A stretch of 64,000 nucleotides of DNA, taken from assembly GCF_041020765.1 (NCBI RefSeq), contig NZ_JBEUEJ010000015.1. One strand, written 5' to 3'. Both the position numbers and the translations under genes were made by a program. The DNA is from Kineococcus terrestris (GTDB lineage Bacteria; Actinomycetota; Actinomycetes; Actinomycetales; Kineococcaceae). The notes under the pieces are model-generated. The model saw only the letters and a list, made by a program, of their open reading frames with translations, searched no databases and had not been told where the DNA came from. Shown in pieces: positions 19,301 to 25,869 of this stretch; within the stretch, counting starts at the first letter, position 1; each line of letters begins with the position of its first letter.

Positions 19301-19318
19301 GTTCCGCTCACCGTTCAC
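13301..19318 (-). CDS. Large secreted Ig-like repeat protein with LAXTG sorting motif
   Basis: 2005-residue predicted cell-surface protein. A signal peptide occupies about residues 20-55 (RRALTGLLAATVGAGLLVP, then Ala-rich). About 280 residues without recognised family follow. Then come about 14 bacterial Ig-like repeats of 80-100 residues, each marked by V-x-G-x-G/A-x-P-G, D-G-x-W and D-x-x-G-N-x-S segments. A Pro/Thr/Ser linker rich in SPPVT units separates repeats 10 and 11. LARTG begins at residue 1872 and is followed by a hydrophobic helix and Arg-Arg, fitting the LAXTG signal of class E sortases. The 100-residue Arg/Pro/Ala tail after this is unusual. The GTG at 19318 is chosen because GAGGAG precedes it. 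The likely role is a stalk or adhesin; the ligand is unknown. Confidence 0.87.
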   Translation of the reverse strand: MNGERNPRALVLRLPRPARDVLGPRARRALTGLLAATVGAGLLVPAATGAAATPGDRSRPFSASTTASAAVVDADLLGLVPLAGLAVAPASAQAGTLLPERTTARVGALSTTVLGGLTVPADLARQSGPQDNPAPATGGVDVDVAGLVGLGTVRGTANARWAGDSVCLPAATPLSRTVSESAKLVVPGLVEVGALRSTGESGLAGTGSARAVRSTVTTDPASVSLLDGAVRFTLPQQVVRATSTGTGTPEVSHAVSDVAVTAGGTTRTLRADGSELSLLLGAVKLRLNPVTRTSSGSTASASTAGLLDVRVVSGPATAHVRLYPLSVSATAPAGGVDCGLPAPRITDPAADQLRGTRALTVSGTADGAAGHRVTVVGDDVPLGTATVAADGTWTLPVLLGRDGPTRLTAVLDASGDRSPPSGAVTVTVDTLAPGVPGITTPTDLHVRTAGTTLQGTAEPSSLVRLLRPDGSELTTARTRPDGTWSVDVVLPAGRTALVAVAVDAAGNASGRSAEWVRTLDADAPQPPVVTAPLAPVSTDRPVVTGTAEPGADVLVEVGGQVLGPFRADGAGVWTLTWPAGTALPEGPTTLTATVVDRAGNVSAATAHTVVVDTRVPDAPEVLTPQDGADLPLAPTTVTGRGEPGATVRVLLDGTAVGTAVVDGTGHWVLGGLPADATGAHALEVAQTDRAQNTSPATRVGYTVTPPVLDPLAGLGVVALDPPDGAFPTTTARVSGRVLPWTATSTGTVRVRAVPAPGTTGAPVEAAGVPVAADGSLLVDLVLGDGTWSVTGTHEVAGAPGPTGAPVLVRVDTGAERAPEPPVFTDPAGGSTVDGTSAVLRGTAAPGARVELSGAAEGWTLADERGTWAIAVGPHTGGTTFTARAVSPYGKESAPVSLTVVFRPLPGAVTVDTPVAGTVTRDAPVAVSGAGVPGARVTVTSGTATDTVTAGPGGRWSAALDLADGLHVVTAVQTVGGPVSPPATTSVEVDRTAPGPLTVERPTAGTAVTSAVPDVSGTGAEPGARVVLRGADGTPLRETTADVTGAWEFPDVAVPAGTADGPVVWTVVQVDRAGNVSAPADVRFTVDTHQPPAPVITSPRDRAPAGDRTVTGTAAEDGTVEVLVDDLVVATTDVVDGAWTAQLPGTVGDGEHELRARLTSPLGTVSPLSAPVTLVLDTASPEPPVITGTARLVAGVVLDRDGTYPVSGSGEPGAALVLRDAGTSGVLGRTTVAADGTWTVRVRPGPATVLVELRTTVEAVQTDPTGNTSAPSASVTVLVLAIGTPSPDPTPDPTSPVPTDEPTPPVASPPVTSPPVTSPPTSAPPTSAPPVTSPPTSTPTPTVTVTVTPTATPTAPRRDPVLLHPLDGTTTGDPNVTVFGRGQPGAMVVVRDGTRVLGRIVTDAAGNFSLAPSAPFATGRHVLTAEQLEPTGPSRTSAASAVTVTAGGAVAPVITGPVDGTVTPKRRPTVSGHGQPGSTLTLRVDGAVVGTAVVGPAATGTTVGLWNVKLTEPLAAGPHRVVATQRTGSADVASNTTTLVVDAGSPVPVEITTPVDYSWVDEGDAITVTGTGEPGGRVSLRTNHEDDAPLTAVVRADGMWSVVGVPHAGGLTWVVALQDIAWRRGQTSAVAGARTQGGVRLLSAGAALLDGDPDDAPENRQSMSQTVRVLRADTGGSTAPVVQPVVITAPAEGQRVTDRRPAVSGTGHPGATVVVRDASGAALGVATAAADGTWSLVPSAHLPDGPVRLTATQVVEGPDGGTSRSGTRTITVLGAASPTDPAPAPTDPAAPPVTTPPTSGPPGTGAAPGAGAVGTSAPGAGAPVRGPVLPVTSVGRGTGGAGTATAGTATARTPATTAGAGGAATASRTPSRLARTGADLSVAVTGLALLVAGLGALLLARRGGSAPAAVAPAAARAAGPAPAPTGRDGDGRRRDRGPAPRRWHAEDALAGLDGLRAPGSRPAARPRAAGPRGGPRDRLPASGRRARQPVRPPRQSARSDSRGSIR
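13691..13705 (-). other. LARTG sortase motif codons (LAXTG class)
   Basis: These bases encode L-A-R-T-G at residues 1872-1876 of the Ig-repeat protein. The hydrophobic stretch LALLVAGLGALLLA and RR follow, the standard layout of a cell-wall sorting signal. LAXTG instead of LPXTG is the form known for class E sortases in high-GC Gram-positive bacteria. No sortase gene is in the window. Confidence 0.7.
15293..15480 (-). repeat. Pro/Thr/Ser-rich linker repeats in the surface protein
   Basis: This segment encodes a linker made of short degenerate units such as SPPVT, SPPTS and APPTS, then TPTVTVTVT and PTDEPTPP. At DNA level a GGCGGCGAGGTCACC-type 15-base unit repeats several times between 15321 and 15410. 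Such linkers are extended and often O-glycosylated in actinobacterial wall proteins (established for the type; inferred here). Copy number may vary between strains. Confidence 0.75.
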
Positions 19319-19388
19319 GACCACCACTCCTCGACGCCCCCCGGCGCCGGTACGGCACCGCTCAGCGACCGCTCGGAGCGGCAATCGC

Positions 19389-19424
19389 TAGTGATGGCTA
19401 GAAGGGGCAGCTAGTCATCGTTAG
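19389..19424. promoter_or_regulatory. Two TAGTSATSGYTAG sites between surface protein and aroC
   Basis: TAGTGATGGCTAG at 19389-19401 and TAGTCATCGTTAG at 19412-19424 form an imperfect direct repeat with a 23-base period. Each is also nearly palindromic, with CTAG or TTAG ends. They stand out as an AT-rich island in the 290-base divergent gap, about 70 bases upstream of the surface-protein start. They may bind a regulator or form its promoter. The rest of the gap (19425-19608) shows no further clear element. Confidence 0.45.
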
Positions 19425-19608
19425 TGGTTCGTCGGCCGCGCGGTGGACCACCTGGAGGATGGTTGAGCGCGCGACCGGTCAGTCGACGATCGGGCCCCTC
19501 CGTTGGGGGACAACGACTTCCGGCCCTCCAGCACCCCGTCCCCCGGCGGGGGGTCGCGGGTCGCCGCCGTGGACGGCCGGGGACCGCGCGTGCGGCAGAA
19601 TCGGGGTC

Positions 19609-20850
19609 GTGTTGCGTTGGCTGACGGCAGGCGAGTCCCACGGCCCCGCCCTCGCGGGCATCCTCGAGGGGATGCCCGCCGGTGTGGAGGTGAGCAGCGC
19701 CGACATCCGGGCGGCGCTCGCCCGGCGCCGCCTCGGCCACGGCCGCGGCGCCCGGATGGCCTTCGAGCAGGACGAGCTGGAGGTCATCGGCGGCGTCCGC
19801 CACGGGCGCACCCAGGGCGGGCCGGTCGCGCTGCGCATCGGCAACACCGAGTGGCCGCGCTGGCAGGAGGTCATGGCCGCCGACCCCGCCGACGCCGACG
19901 GCCGCCGCTACGACGAGCCGGGCCGGCTGCCGGCCCGCGGGCGCTCCGCGCCGCTGACCCGCCCGCGCCCCGGGCACGCGGACCTGACGGGCATGCAGAA
20001 GTACGGCTTCGACGACGCCCGCCCGGTCCTGGAGCGCGCCTCGGCGCGCGAGACCGCGACCCGCGTGGCGCTCGGCGAGGTGGCCCGCCGCTTCCTGGAG
20101 CAGGCCGTCGGCGCCGAGGTGCTCTCGCACGTCGTCTCGTTCGGCACGGTCAGCGCCCCCGCGGGCGTCGTCCCGGCCCGCGGCGACCGCGACCGCGTCG
20201 ACGCCGACCCGGTGCGCTGCGTGGACCCGGGGACCAGCGCGCGGATGGTGGCCGAGGTGGACGCCGCCCACTCCGAGGGCGACACCCTCGGCGGGGTCGT
20301 GGAGGTCGTCGTCCACGGCCTGCCGCCGGGCCTGGGCTCGTACGTGCACTGGGACCGCAAGCTGGACGCCCGGCTGGCGGCGGCCCTCATGGGCATCCAG
20401 GCCATCAAGGGCGTCGAGGTGGGCGACGGGTTCGAGACGGCTCGCCGCCGCGGCTCGGCCGCCCACGACGAGATCGAGCGCACCGACGGCGGCGAGGGCG
20501 CGGACGGGATGACGGTGCGCCGGCGCACCGACCGCGCCGGCGGCATCGAGGGCGGCATGAGCAACGGCGAGGTGCTGCGGATCCGCGCGGCGATGAAGCC
20601 GATCTCGACGGTGCCGCGCGCGCTGGACACCGTGGACACGGCCTCCGGCGGTGCGGCGCAGGCGATCGCGCAGCGCTCCGACGTGGCGGCCGTCCCGGCC
20701 GCGGGGGTCGTGGCCGAGGCGATGGTCAGCCTCGTGCTCGCCGACGCCGTGCTGGAGAAGTTCGGCGGCGACACCGTCGAGCAGGTCCGCGCGAACGTGC
20801 GCTCCTACCTGGACGGGCTGTCGATCCGCACCGCCGCCGCGGGTTCCTGA
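19609..20850 (+). CDS. aroC: Chorismate synthase
   Basis: 413-residue FMN-dependent enzyme that makes chorismate from EPSP, the last step of the shikimate pathway. The N-terminus LRWLTAGESHGPAL, the central RGRSAPLTRPRPGHADL segment with the catalytic His/Arg residues, and MKPISTVPRALDT near residue 330 are diagnostic. The GTG at 19609 gives the standard actinobacterial N-terminus; the frame is open another 150 bases upstream without similarity. Normally aroK and aroB follow in actinobacteria; here a strong terminator and a converging peptidase gene follow instead. Confidence 0.97.
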   Translation: MLRWLTAGESHGPALAGILEGMPAGVEVSSADIRAALARRRLGHGRGARMAFEQDELEVIGGVRHGRTQGGPVALRIGNTEWPRWQEVMAADPADADGRRYDEPGRLPARGRSAPLTRPRPGHADLTGMQKYGFDDARPVLERASARETATRVALGEVARRFLEQAVGAEVLSHVVSFGTVSAPAGVVPARGDRDRVDADPVRCVDPGTSARMVAEVDAAHSEGDTLGGVVEVVVHGLPPGLGSYVHWDRKLDARLAAALMGIQAIKGVEVGDGFETARRRGSAAHDEIERTDGGEGADGMTVRRRTDRAGGIEGGMSNGEVLRIRAAMKPISTVPRALDTVDTASGGAAQAIAQRSDVAAVPAAGVVAEAMVSLVLADAVLEKFGGDTVEQVRANVRSYLDGLSIRTAAAGS

Positions 20851-20853
20851 CCG

Positions 20854-20887
20854 GCCGCGCCGGGGTCCCACGGGACCCCGGCGCGGC
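20854..20887. terminator. Bidirectional hairpin between aroC and the M28 peptidase
   Basis: A perfect 16-base-pair stem (arms 20854-20869 and 20872-20887) begins four bases after the aroC stop and ends six bases before the stop of the converging peptidase gene. The unpaired turn is very short. There is no T-tract, which is normal for high-GC actinobacteria. It probably serves both genes. Confidence 0.8.
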
Positions 20888-20892
20888 GTCCG

Positions 20893-22383
20893 TCAGGCGG
20901 CGTTCCCCGTGGGCGCCTCGAGCGCGCCGGCCGCGGGGTTGCGGCTGAGGTCCTCGAAGAACCCCTTCTTCGTGCGGGCCATCGTCATCGTGGCGTGCGC
21001 GGCCGCGTCGCCGAGGACGGCGAGCGCCGCGGTGGAGACGTTGCCGGTGTCGTCGCAGGGCGTGTGGTAGCAGGAGTCGTAGGCCTCACCGGCGGTGCCG
21101 CCGAACCGCTCGGCCTCCTCCTCGGTCTTCACGCCCTCCGCGCCGCTGAACAGACCACCGGCGGGGATCCCGACCGCGATGAACGGGCCGTAGTCCGAGC
21201 GGCCGTCGAAGTCGGTGGGCACCGAGCCGCCGCGGGGTTCGAGGAAGTCGGTGAACAGGCGCTCGATCCGCGCGGACCCGGGCGGGCCGGCCAGCGGGGT
21301 GTCCGAGCCGTCGCCGTCGTAGACGAACGGCACCCAGTTCGGCGAGCCGAGCATGTCGAAGTTCAGGGTCGCGTAGGTCGCGCGCAGCTCGCGGTCGGAC
21401 AGCTGCGCGACGTAGTGCTCCGAGCCGAGCAGGCCCAGCTCCTCCGCGCCCCAGAAGGCGAACCGGACGCGCTGGCGGTTCTGCACGCCCAGCTCGGCCA
21501 TCTGCTCGGCGATCTCCAGGACGGCCGCGACACCGGTGCCGTTGTCGTTGATCCCCGGGCCCTCCAGCGTGGAGTCCAGGTGGGCGCCGACGACGACGGT
21601 GCGCGACGCGGCGCCCGTCGGGGAGTCGGCAAGGACGTTCCAGGTGGTGCGGTCCTCCAGCAGGGTGTCGACGTTGACGGCCAGCTCGACGTCGCCCGCG
21701 GTGGCGGCGGCGACCAGCGCGGCCCCGGCGGCGGCGCTGAGGCCGACGACGGGGATGCCGGTGCCGGGTGCGCCGAGGGTGCCGTTGAGGAGCTCCTCGG
21801 GGTCCTCGACACCGGCGTTGACGACGACGGCGGCCACCGCACCGGCGTCCTCGGCGTTGGCGGCCTTGACGGCGAAGGAGCACGTCCCGCGCTGGAGCAC
21901 GGCGACCGCGCCGGCGGGGAACCCGGCGAAGTCGCCGGCCTCGCAGCCGCTCGTGGACGGCAGCTCGTCGGTGAAGTCCACGACGCGGGCGGTGCCCTCG
22001 ACCTGCCCGTTGCCGGAGAACGTGAGGGGGCGGGTCTCGTAGTCCGCGGCCTCCGGGGAGGTCTGCGCCAGCGAGGTGGGCGTCAGCTCCTCGTAGTAGG
22101 GGAACGTGAACTCCTGCAGCTGCACGTCGTACCCGGCGCGCAGCAGGCGCTCCTGCACGTAGCGGGCCGACGCCTCGTACCCGGGGGTGCCGGAGGCCCG
22201 GTTCCCGCCGTTCTCGTTGGCGATGCGCTGCAGGACGCGCAGGTGGCCCACGATCCCGTCGACGGTGACGGCCCCCGTCAGCCGCGTGGTGTCCACCTCG
22301 TCGACGGCCGCGGCCGGGGCCGCCGGGACGACGAGGGAACCCGCGGCGAGCAGGGCGACGGACAGGACGGCTGGTCGGCGCAC
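20893..22383 (-). CDS. Secreted M28 family metallopeptidase with PA domain
   Basis: 496-residue exported zinc aminopeptidase. A signal peptide ends near residue 26 (AAPAAA). A protease-associated domain lies at about residues 130-240. The di-zinc M28 ligand motifs follow in order: GAHLDS, INDNGTG, WGAEELG (catalytic Glu and ligand), NFDMLGS and CYHTPCDD. The pattern fits the Streptomyces aminopeptidase/aminopeptidase Y group, which releases N-terminal hydrophobic residues from peptides. The GTG start is preceded by GGAGGAG at good distance. The gene is monocistronic and scavenging of extracellular peptides is the likely role. Confidence 0.92.
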   Translation of the reverse strand: MRRPAVLSVALLAAGSLVVPAAPAAAVDEVDTTRLTGAVTVDGIVGHLRVLQRIANENGGNRASGTPGYEASARYVQERLLRAGYDVQLQEFTFPYYEELTPTSLAQTSPEAADYETRPLTFSGNGQVEGTARVVDFTDELPSTSGCEAGDFAGFPAGAVAVLQRGTCSFAVKAANAEDAGAVAAVVVNAGVEDPEELLNGTLGAPGTGIPVVGLSAAAGAALVAAATAGDVELAVNVDTLLEDRTTWNVLADSPTGAASRTVVVGAHLDSTLEGPGINDNGTGVAAVLEIAEQMAELGVQNRQRVRFAFWGAEELGLLGSEHYVAQLSDRELRATYATLNFDMLGSPNWVPFVYDGDGSDTPLAGPPGSARIERLFTDFLEPRGGSVPTDFDGRSDYGPFIAVGIPAGGLFSGAEGVKTEEEAERFGGTAGEAYDSCYHTPCDDTGNVSTAALAVLGDAAAHATMTMARTKKGFFEDLSRNPAAGALEAPTGNAA

Positions 22384-22497
22384 AGCGCTCCTCCGGTTCG
22401 GACGGTCGCCGGCGTCCGCCGGAGGACCGTCTCCGATGCGATGCGTGAGAACCTAGTGACGCCGAGTGTTCTTGGGAACCCCTGTGCCGCCCCTGCG

Positions 22498-22956
22498 TCA
22501 GGCGGTGCGCAGCATCGGCAGGTGCGGGATGCCGTCGTCGAGGTACTCCTCGCCCACGACGCGGAACCCGAACCGCCCGTACCAGCCGGCCAGGTGCGAC
22601 TGCGCGTCCAGCAGGACGTCGGCGTCCCCGGCCAGCTCGATCCCCTTGCGCAGCAACGCACCGGCGGCACCGGCGCCGCGGGCCGCGCGCGCCGTGGCGA
22701 CGCGCCCGATGCGCGCGCGCCCGTCCGGTTCGGCCAGCAGCCGCGCCGTGGCGGCCACGCCGCCGCCGGCCGTCTCGACCCACAGCTGCACCGCACCGGG
22801 TTCGGCGTCCCGGCCGTCGAGGTCGGGGTAGGCGCACTCCTGCTCGACGACGAACACGTCCACGCGCAGCTTCAGCAGCGCGTACAGCGTCAGCGCCGGC
22901 ACCTGCGCCGTCGGCGCGTGGTGGACGCTCAATCCAGGGGCGAGGCCCGCGCTCAT
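22498..22956 (-). CDS. ElaA-like GNAT N-acetyltransferase
   Basis: 152-residue acetyltransferase. The segment LYALLKLRVDVFVVEQECAY followed by D-L-D-G-R-D is typical of the ElaA subgroup, and the acetyl-CoA loop region R-x-x-R-G-x-G (ARGAGAAGALL) is present near residue 95. The target is unknown for the subgroup. Its ATG overlaps the purA stop (ATGA), so it is translated from the purA transcript. Confidence 0.87.
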   Translation of the reverse strand: MSAGLAPGLSVHHAPTAQVPALTLYALLKLRVDVFVVEQECAYPDLDGRDAEPGAVQLWVETAGGGVAATARLLAEPDGRARIGRVATARAARGAGAAGALLRKGIELAGDADVLLDAQSHLAGWYGRFGFRVVGEEYLDDGIPHLPMLRTA

Positions 22957-24239
22957 CCCAGCAGGTCGTGGCGCACGACGGTCTGCTCGCGGTCCGGGCC
23001 CACGCCCACCGCGGAGATCCGCGCCCCCGACATCTCCTCCAGCGCCTCGACGTAGCGCTGCGCGTTCTTGGGCAGGTCCGCGGTGGTGCGCGCGCCGGTG
23101 ATGTCCTCGCTCCAGCCGTCGAAGAACTCGTACACCGGGGTGGCGTGGTGGAAGTCGCTCTGCGACATCGGCATCTCGTCGTGGCGCACGCCGTCGACGT
23201 CGTAGGCCACGCACACCGGGATGCGCTCCCAGCCGGTGAGGGTGTCCAGCTTCGTCAGGACGAAGTCGGTGACGCCGTTGACCCTGGCGGCGTAGCGGGA
23301 GATCACCGCGTCGTACCAGCCGGTGCGGCGGGGGCGGCCGGTCGTGGTGCCGAACTCCCCGCCGTCCTGGCGCAGCTTCTCGCCGTCGGCGTCGAGCAGC
23401 TCGGTGGGGAACGGCCCCTCGCCCACGCGGGTCGTGTACGCCTTGACGACGGCGATGATGCGGTCGATGCGGTTCGGCGGGACGCCGGAACCCGTGCACG
23501 CGCCGGCGGCCGTCGCGTTGGAGCTGGTGACGAACGGGTAGGTGCCGTGGTCGATGTCCAGCAGGGTGGCCTGGCCGCCCTCGAACAGCACCACCTCGTC
23601 GCGGTCCAGCGCCGCGGACAGCTCCAGGCTGACGTCGCGCACCATGGGCCGCAGCCGCTCCGCGTAGGACAGGAGCGTCTCCACGGTCTCGTCGACCGAG
23701 ACCGCGCGGCGGTTGTAGACCTTGACGAGCAGGTGGTTCTTCTGGTCGAGGGCGCCCTCGACCTTCTGCCGCAGGATGCTCTCGTCGAACAGGTCCTGCA
23801 CCCGCACGCCCACCCGGTTGATCTTGTCCGCGTAGGTGGGGCCGATGCCGCGGCCGGTCGTGCCGATCTTGCGCTTGCCCAGGAACCGCTCGGTCACCTG
23901 GTCCAGGCTGCGGTGGTAGGGGGCGATGACGTGCGCGGAGGCGGAGACGATCAGCCGGGAGCAGTCCACGCCGCGGGCCTCGAGGGCGTCCAGCTCCTCG
24001 TACAGCACGGCCGGGTCCACGACGACGCCGTTGCCGATGACGGGGGTGACCCCGGGGGTGAGGATGCCGGAGGGCAGCAGGTGCAGCGCGTACTTCTCGT
24101 CGCCGACGACGACGGTGTGCCCGGCGTTGTTGCCGCCGTTGAACTTCACGACGTAGTCGACGCGGGCGCCGAGGGCGTCGGTCGCCTTGCCCTTGCCCTC
24201 GTCCCCCCACTGGGCGCCGACGAGCACGATCGCGGGCAT
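22953..24239 (-). CDS. purA: Adenylosuccinate synthase
   Basis: 428-residue enzyme that joins IMP and aspartate with GTP, the first committed step to AMP. The N-terminal GAQWGDEGKGK (catalytic D13) and NNAGHTVV (H41) motifs, and the full-length match, make the call secure. The ATG at 24239 follows a GGAAGCAGG region. The elaA-like gene is coupled to its end. A terminator-like hairpin separates it from the upstream FAD oxidoreductase gene, so it has its own promoter. Confidence 0.98.
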   Translation of the reverse strand: MPAIVLVGAQWGDEGKGKATDALGARVDYVVKFNGGNNAGHTVVVGDEKYALHLLPSGILTPGVTPVIGNGVVVDPAVLYEELDALEARGVDCSRLIVSASAHVIAPYHRSLDQVTERFLGKRKIGTTGRGIGPTYADKINRVGVRVQDLFDESILRQKVEGALDQKNHLLVKVYNRRAVSVDETVETLLSYAERLRPMVRDVSLELSAALDRDEVVLFEGGQATLLDIDHGTYPFVTSSNATAAGACTGSGVPPNRIDRIIAVVKAYTTRVGEGPFPTELLDADGEKLRQDGGEFGTTTGRPRRTGWYDAVISRYAARVNGVTDFVLTKLDTLTGWERIPVCVAYDVDGVRHDEMPMSQSDFHHATPVYEFFDGWSEDITGARTTADLPKNAQRYVEALEEMSGARISAVGVGPDREQTVVRHDLLG

Positions 24240-24296
24240 GAGATCCCCTGCTTCCTTCAGGCGGCTGAGCCGGCCGACCGCGCCGGGCCGGCGCCG

Positions 24297-24331
24297 GTGA
24301 CCGCGGGCAGCTTACCGGTGCCCGCGGTCAC
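24297..24331 (-). terminator. Hairpin after the FAD oxidoreductase gene
   Basis: Arms GTGACCGCGGGCA (24297-24309) and TGCCCGCGGTCAC (24319-24331) form a perfect 13-bp stem with a 9-base loop. It begins 15 bases beyond the stop of the FAD oxidoreductase gene and 58 bases before purA, and so separates the two minus-strand units. Confidence 0.75.
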
Positions 24332-24346
24332 GGCTCCCGCGCGCGC

Positions 24347-25444
24347 TCAGCCGACGCGGCGCACGAGTTCCCGGCCCAGCTCGCGCCCCGACACCCACGC
24401 CGTCTCGACCTTGGAGGTGCGGCCCCAGGCGTCCCCGCACACACCGATCCCGCTGGCCTCGTCGAACCCGAACGGCTCCTCGGCGTGCTGGCGCATCGGC
24501 TGCGCCAGCGACCAGCGGTGCGCGCGCGCCCAGTCCGGCTCGGGGGTCGGCGCGCCGCCCAGCAGCGGGCCCAGCTCGGCGAGGACGTCGCCGACGACGC
24601 CGGCCGGGTCGTCGAGGTGGTCGGCGGACAGGTCCGGGCCCGCGTGCGCGACGAGCACGGGGGCCCCGTCGCCGCGGCGCGCGCCGTCGTCGGCGAGGAA
24701 GACCAGGACGTCGGAGTCGTTGACGAACGCGCCGTCGAAGTCCGGCCACCAGCGCTGCGGCCAGGCGGCGTACACGGCGATGCAGGGGCGCCAGTTCCAG
24801 CGGGCGGACACGTCCAGGCGGGTGGCGACCATGCGCGGCAGCAGGTCGGCGGCCTGCGGGTCCGGCATCGCCAGGACGACGGCGGCCGCGGGGACCCCGT
24901 CCACGACGGGCCCGTCGGCGGTCGCGTCGACCGACTCCACGTCGGTGGTGCCGACGACCTCCAGCGGCGCGCGCCCGGGCGGGGCGGCGAGGTCGTCGAC
25001 GAGGGAGCGCAGGCCCGCCGGGGCGGCCCAGCGCACGGGCCCGCTGCTGCGGCCGTCCTCGGCGTCCAGGCGCAGCCGGGCCCCGTCGCGGGCCCGCCCG
25101 GAGAGGACGGCGAAGGTGTCGGTCCACGGCCGGGCCAGCCCGCGGTCCTCCCAGTCGCGCACCTGGGCGGTGAAGTCGTCGCCGGAGGCCGTCAGGTAGG
25201 AGGCGCCGAGGTCGGCCACGTGCACGCCGACGGCGGTCTGGACGCGCCGGCCGCTCATCCGCCCGCCGGGGCGGCGGCCGCGGTCCAGGACCCGCACGGG
25301 CACGCCCGCGTCGGCCAGGGCGCGCGCGCACGCCAGCCCTGAGACCCCGGCGCCGACGACGACGACGGGCCGCTCGGCGGTGGCCGCGCGCGCCGGGGCG
25401 TCGGGCTCGGGGGTGTCGCGGGGCGTCTCGCGCTCGGCGGTCAC
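24347..25444 (-). CDS. NAD(P)-binding FAD-dependent oxidoreductase, renalase-like
   Basis: 365-residue flavoprotein. The Rossmann motif VVVGAGVSGLACARAL lies near residue 24, followed by VLDRGRRPGGRM, and the C-terminus has GIGVCGDAWGRTSKVETAWVSG, the usual FAD-contact end of renalase-like and amine-oxidase-fold proteins. The substrate is unknown; bacterial renalases oxidise dihydro-isomers of NAD(P)H (established for some members only). The GTG start overlaps the DUF3151 stop by four bases, so these two and the phosphatase gene upstream form one coupled unit. Confidence 0.82.
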   Translation of the reverse strand: MTAERETPRDTPEPDAPARAATAERPVVVVGAGVSGLACARALADAGVPVRVLDRGRRPGGRMSGRRVQTAVGVHVADLGASYLTASGDDFTAQVRDWEDRGLARPWTDTFAVLSGRARDGARLRLDAEDGRSSGPVRWAAPAGLRSLVDDLAAPPGRAPLEVVGTTDVESVDATADGPVVDGVPAAAVVLAMPDPQAADLLPRMVATRLDVSARWNWRPCIAVYAAWPQRWWPDFDGAFVNDSDVLVFLADDGARRGDGAPVLVAHAGPDLSADHLDDPAGVVGDVLAELGPLLGGAPTPEPDWARAHRWSLAQPMRQHAEEPFGFDEASGIGVCGDAWGRTSKVETAWVSGRELGRELVRRVG

Positions 25445-25869
25445 CGGGCGGCGTCCGGCAGCAGCTGCCCGACGGCCGCGGGGTCGCAGTCGCCGAGGAA
25501 CTGCCGGCAGCGGGTGGACTCCTCCTCCTCGCCGATGGCCGTGGCGGCGCGCTGGAGGGCGGCCAGCGCCCGCAGGAAGCCGCGGTTCGGCTCGTGCGCC
25601 CACGGCACGGGGCCGTGCCCGCGCCAGCCGGCGCGGCGCAGCGCGTCCAGGCCGCGGTGGTAGCCGGTGCGGGCGTAGGCGTAGGCGGTCACGGCCTCGC
25701 CGGCGTCCAGGGCGCGCTCGGCCAGCAGCGCCCACGGCAGCGAGGCCGAGGGGTGGGCGGCGGCCACCTCGCGCGGGTCGCCGCCGCCGGCCAGGGCGGC
25801 GTCGACCGCGGGGGCGGCGGGCAGGTGGGTGGGCGGCGGGCCGCCCAGCAGGTTGGTCGGGCTGGTCAT
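25441..25869 (-). CDS. DUF3151 family protein
   Basis: 142-residue conserved actinobacterial protein. HPSASLPWALLAERALD, AYAYARTGYHRGLDALR and a C-terminal EEESTRCRQFLGDCDP segment are characteristic. It is predicted to be all-helical, and its function is unknown. From memory the same family stands between purA and fba in Mycobacterium, as here. Its ATG overlaps the stop of the phosphatase gene and its stop overlaps the next GTG, so it is translationally coupled on both sides. Confidence 0.9.
   Translation of the reverse strand: MTSPTNLLGGPPPTHLPAAPAVDAALAGGGDPREVAAAHPSASLPWALLAERALDAGEAVTAYAYARTGYHRGLDALRRAGWRGHGPVPWAHEPNRGFLRALAALQRAATAIGEEEESTRCRQFLGDCDPAAVGQLLPDAAR

Noticed and set aside
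13490..19414. Long plus-strand frame opposite the Ig-repeat gene (about 1970 residues)
   Set aside because: Composition is Arg/Gly/Asp-rich with no domains; the minus strand shows signal peptide, repeats and sorting signal.
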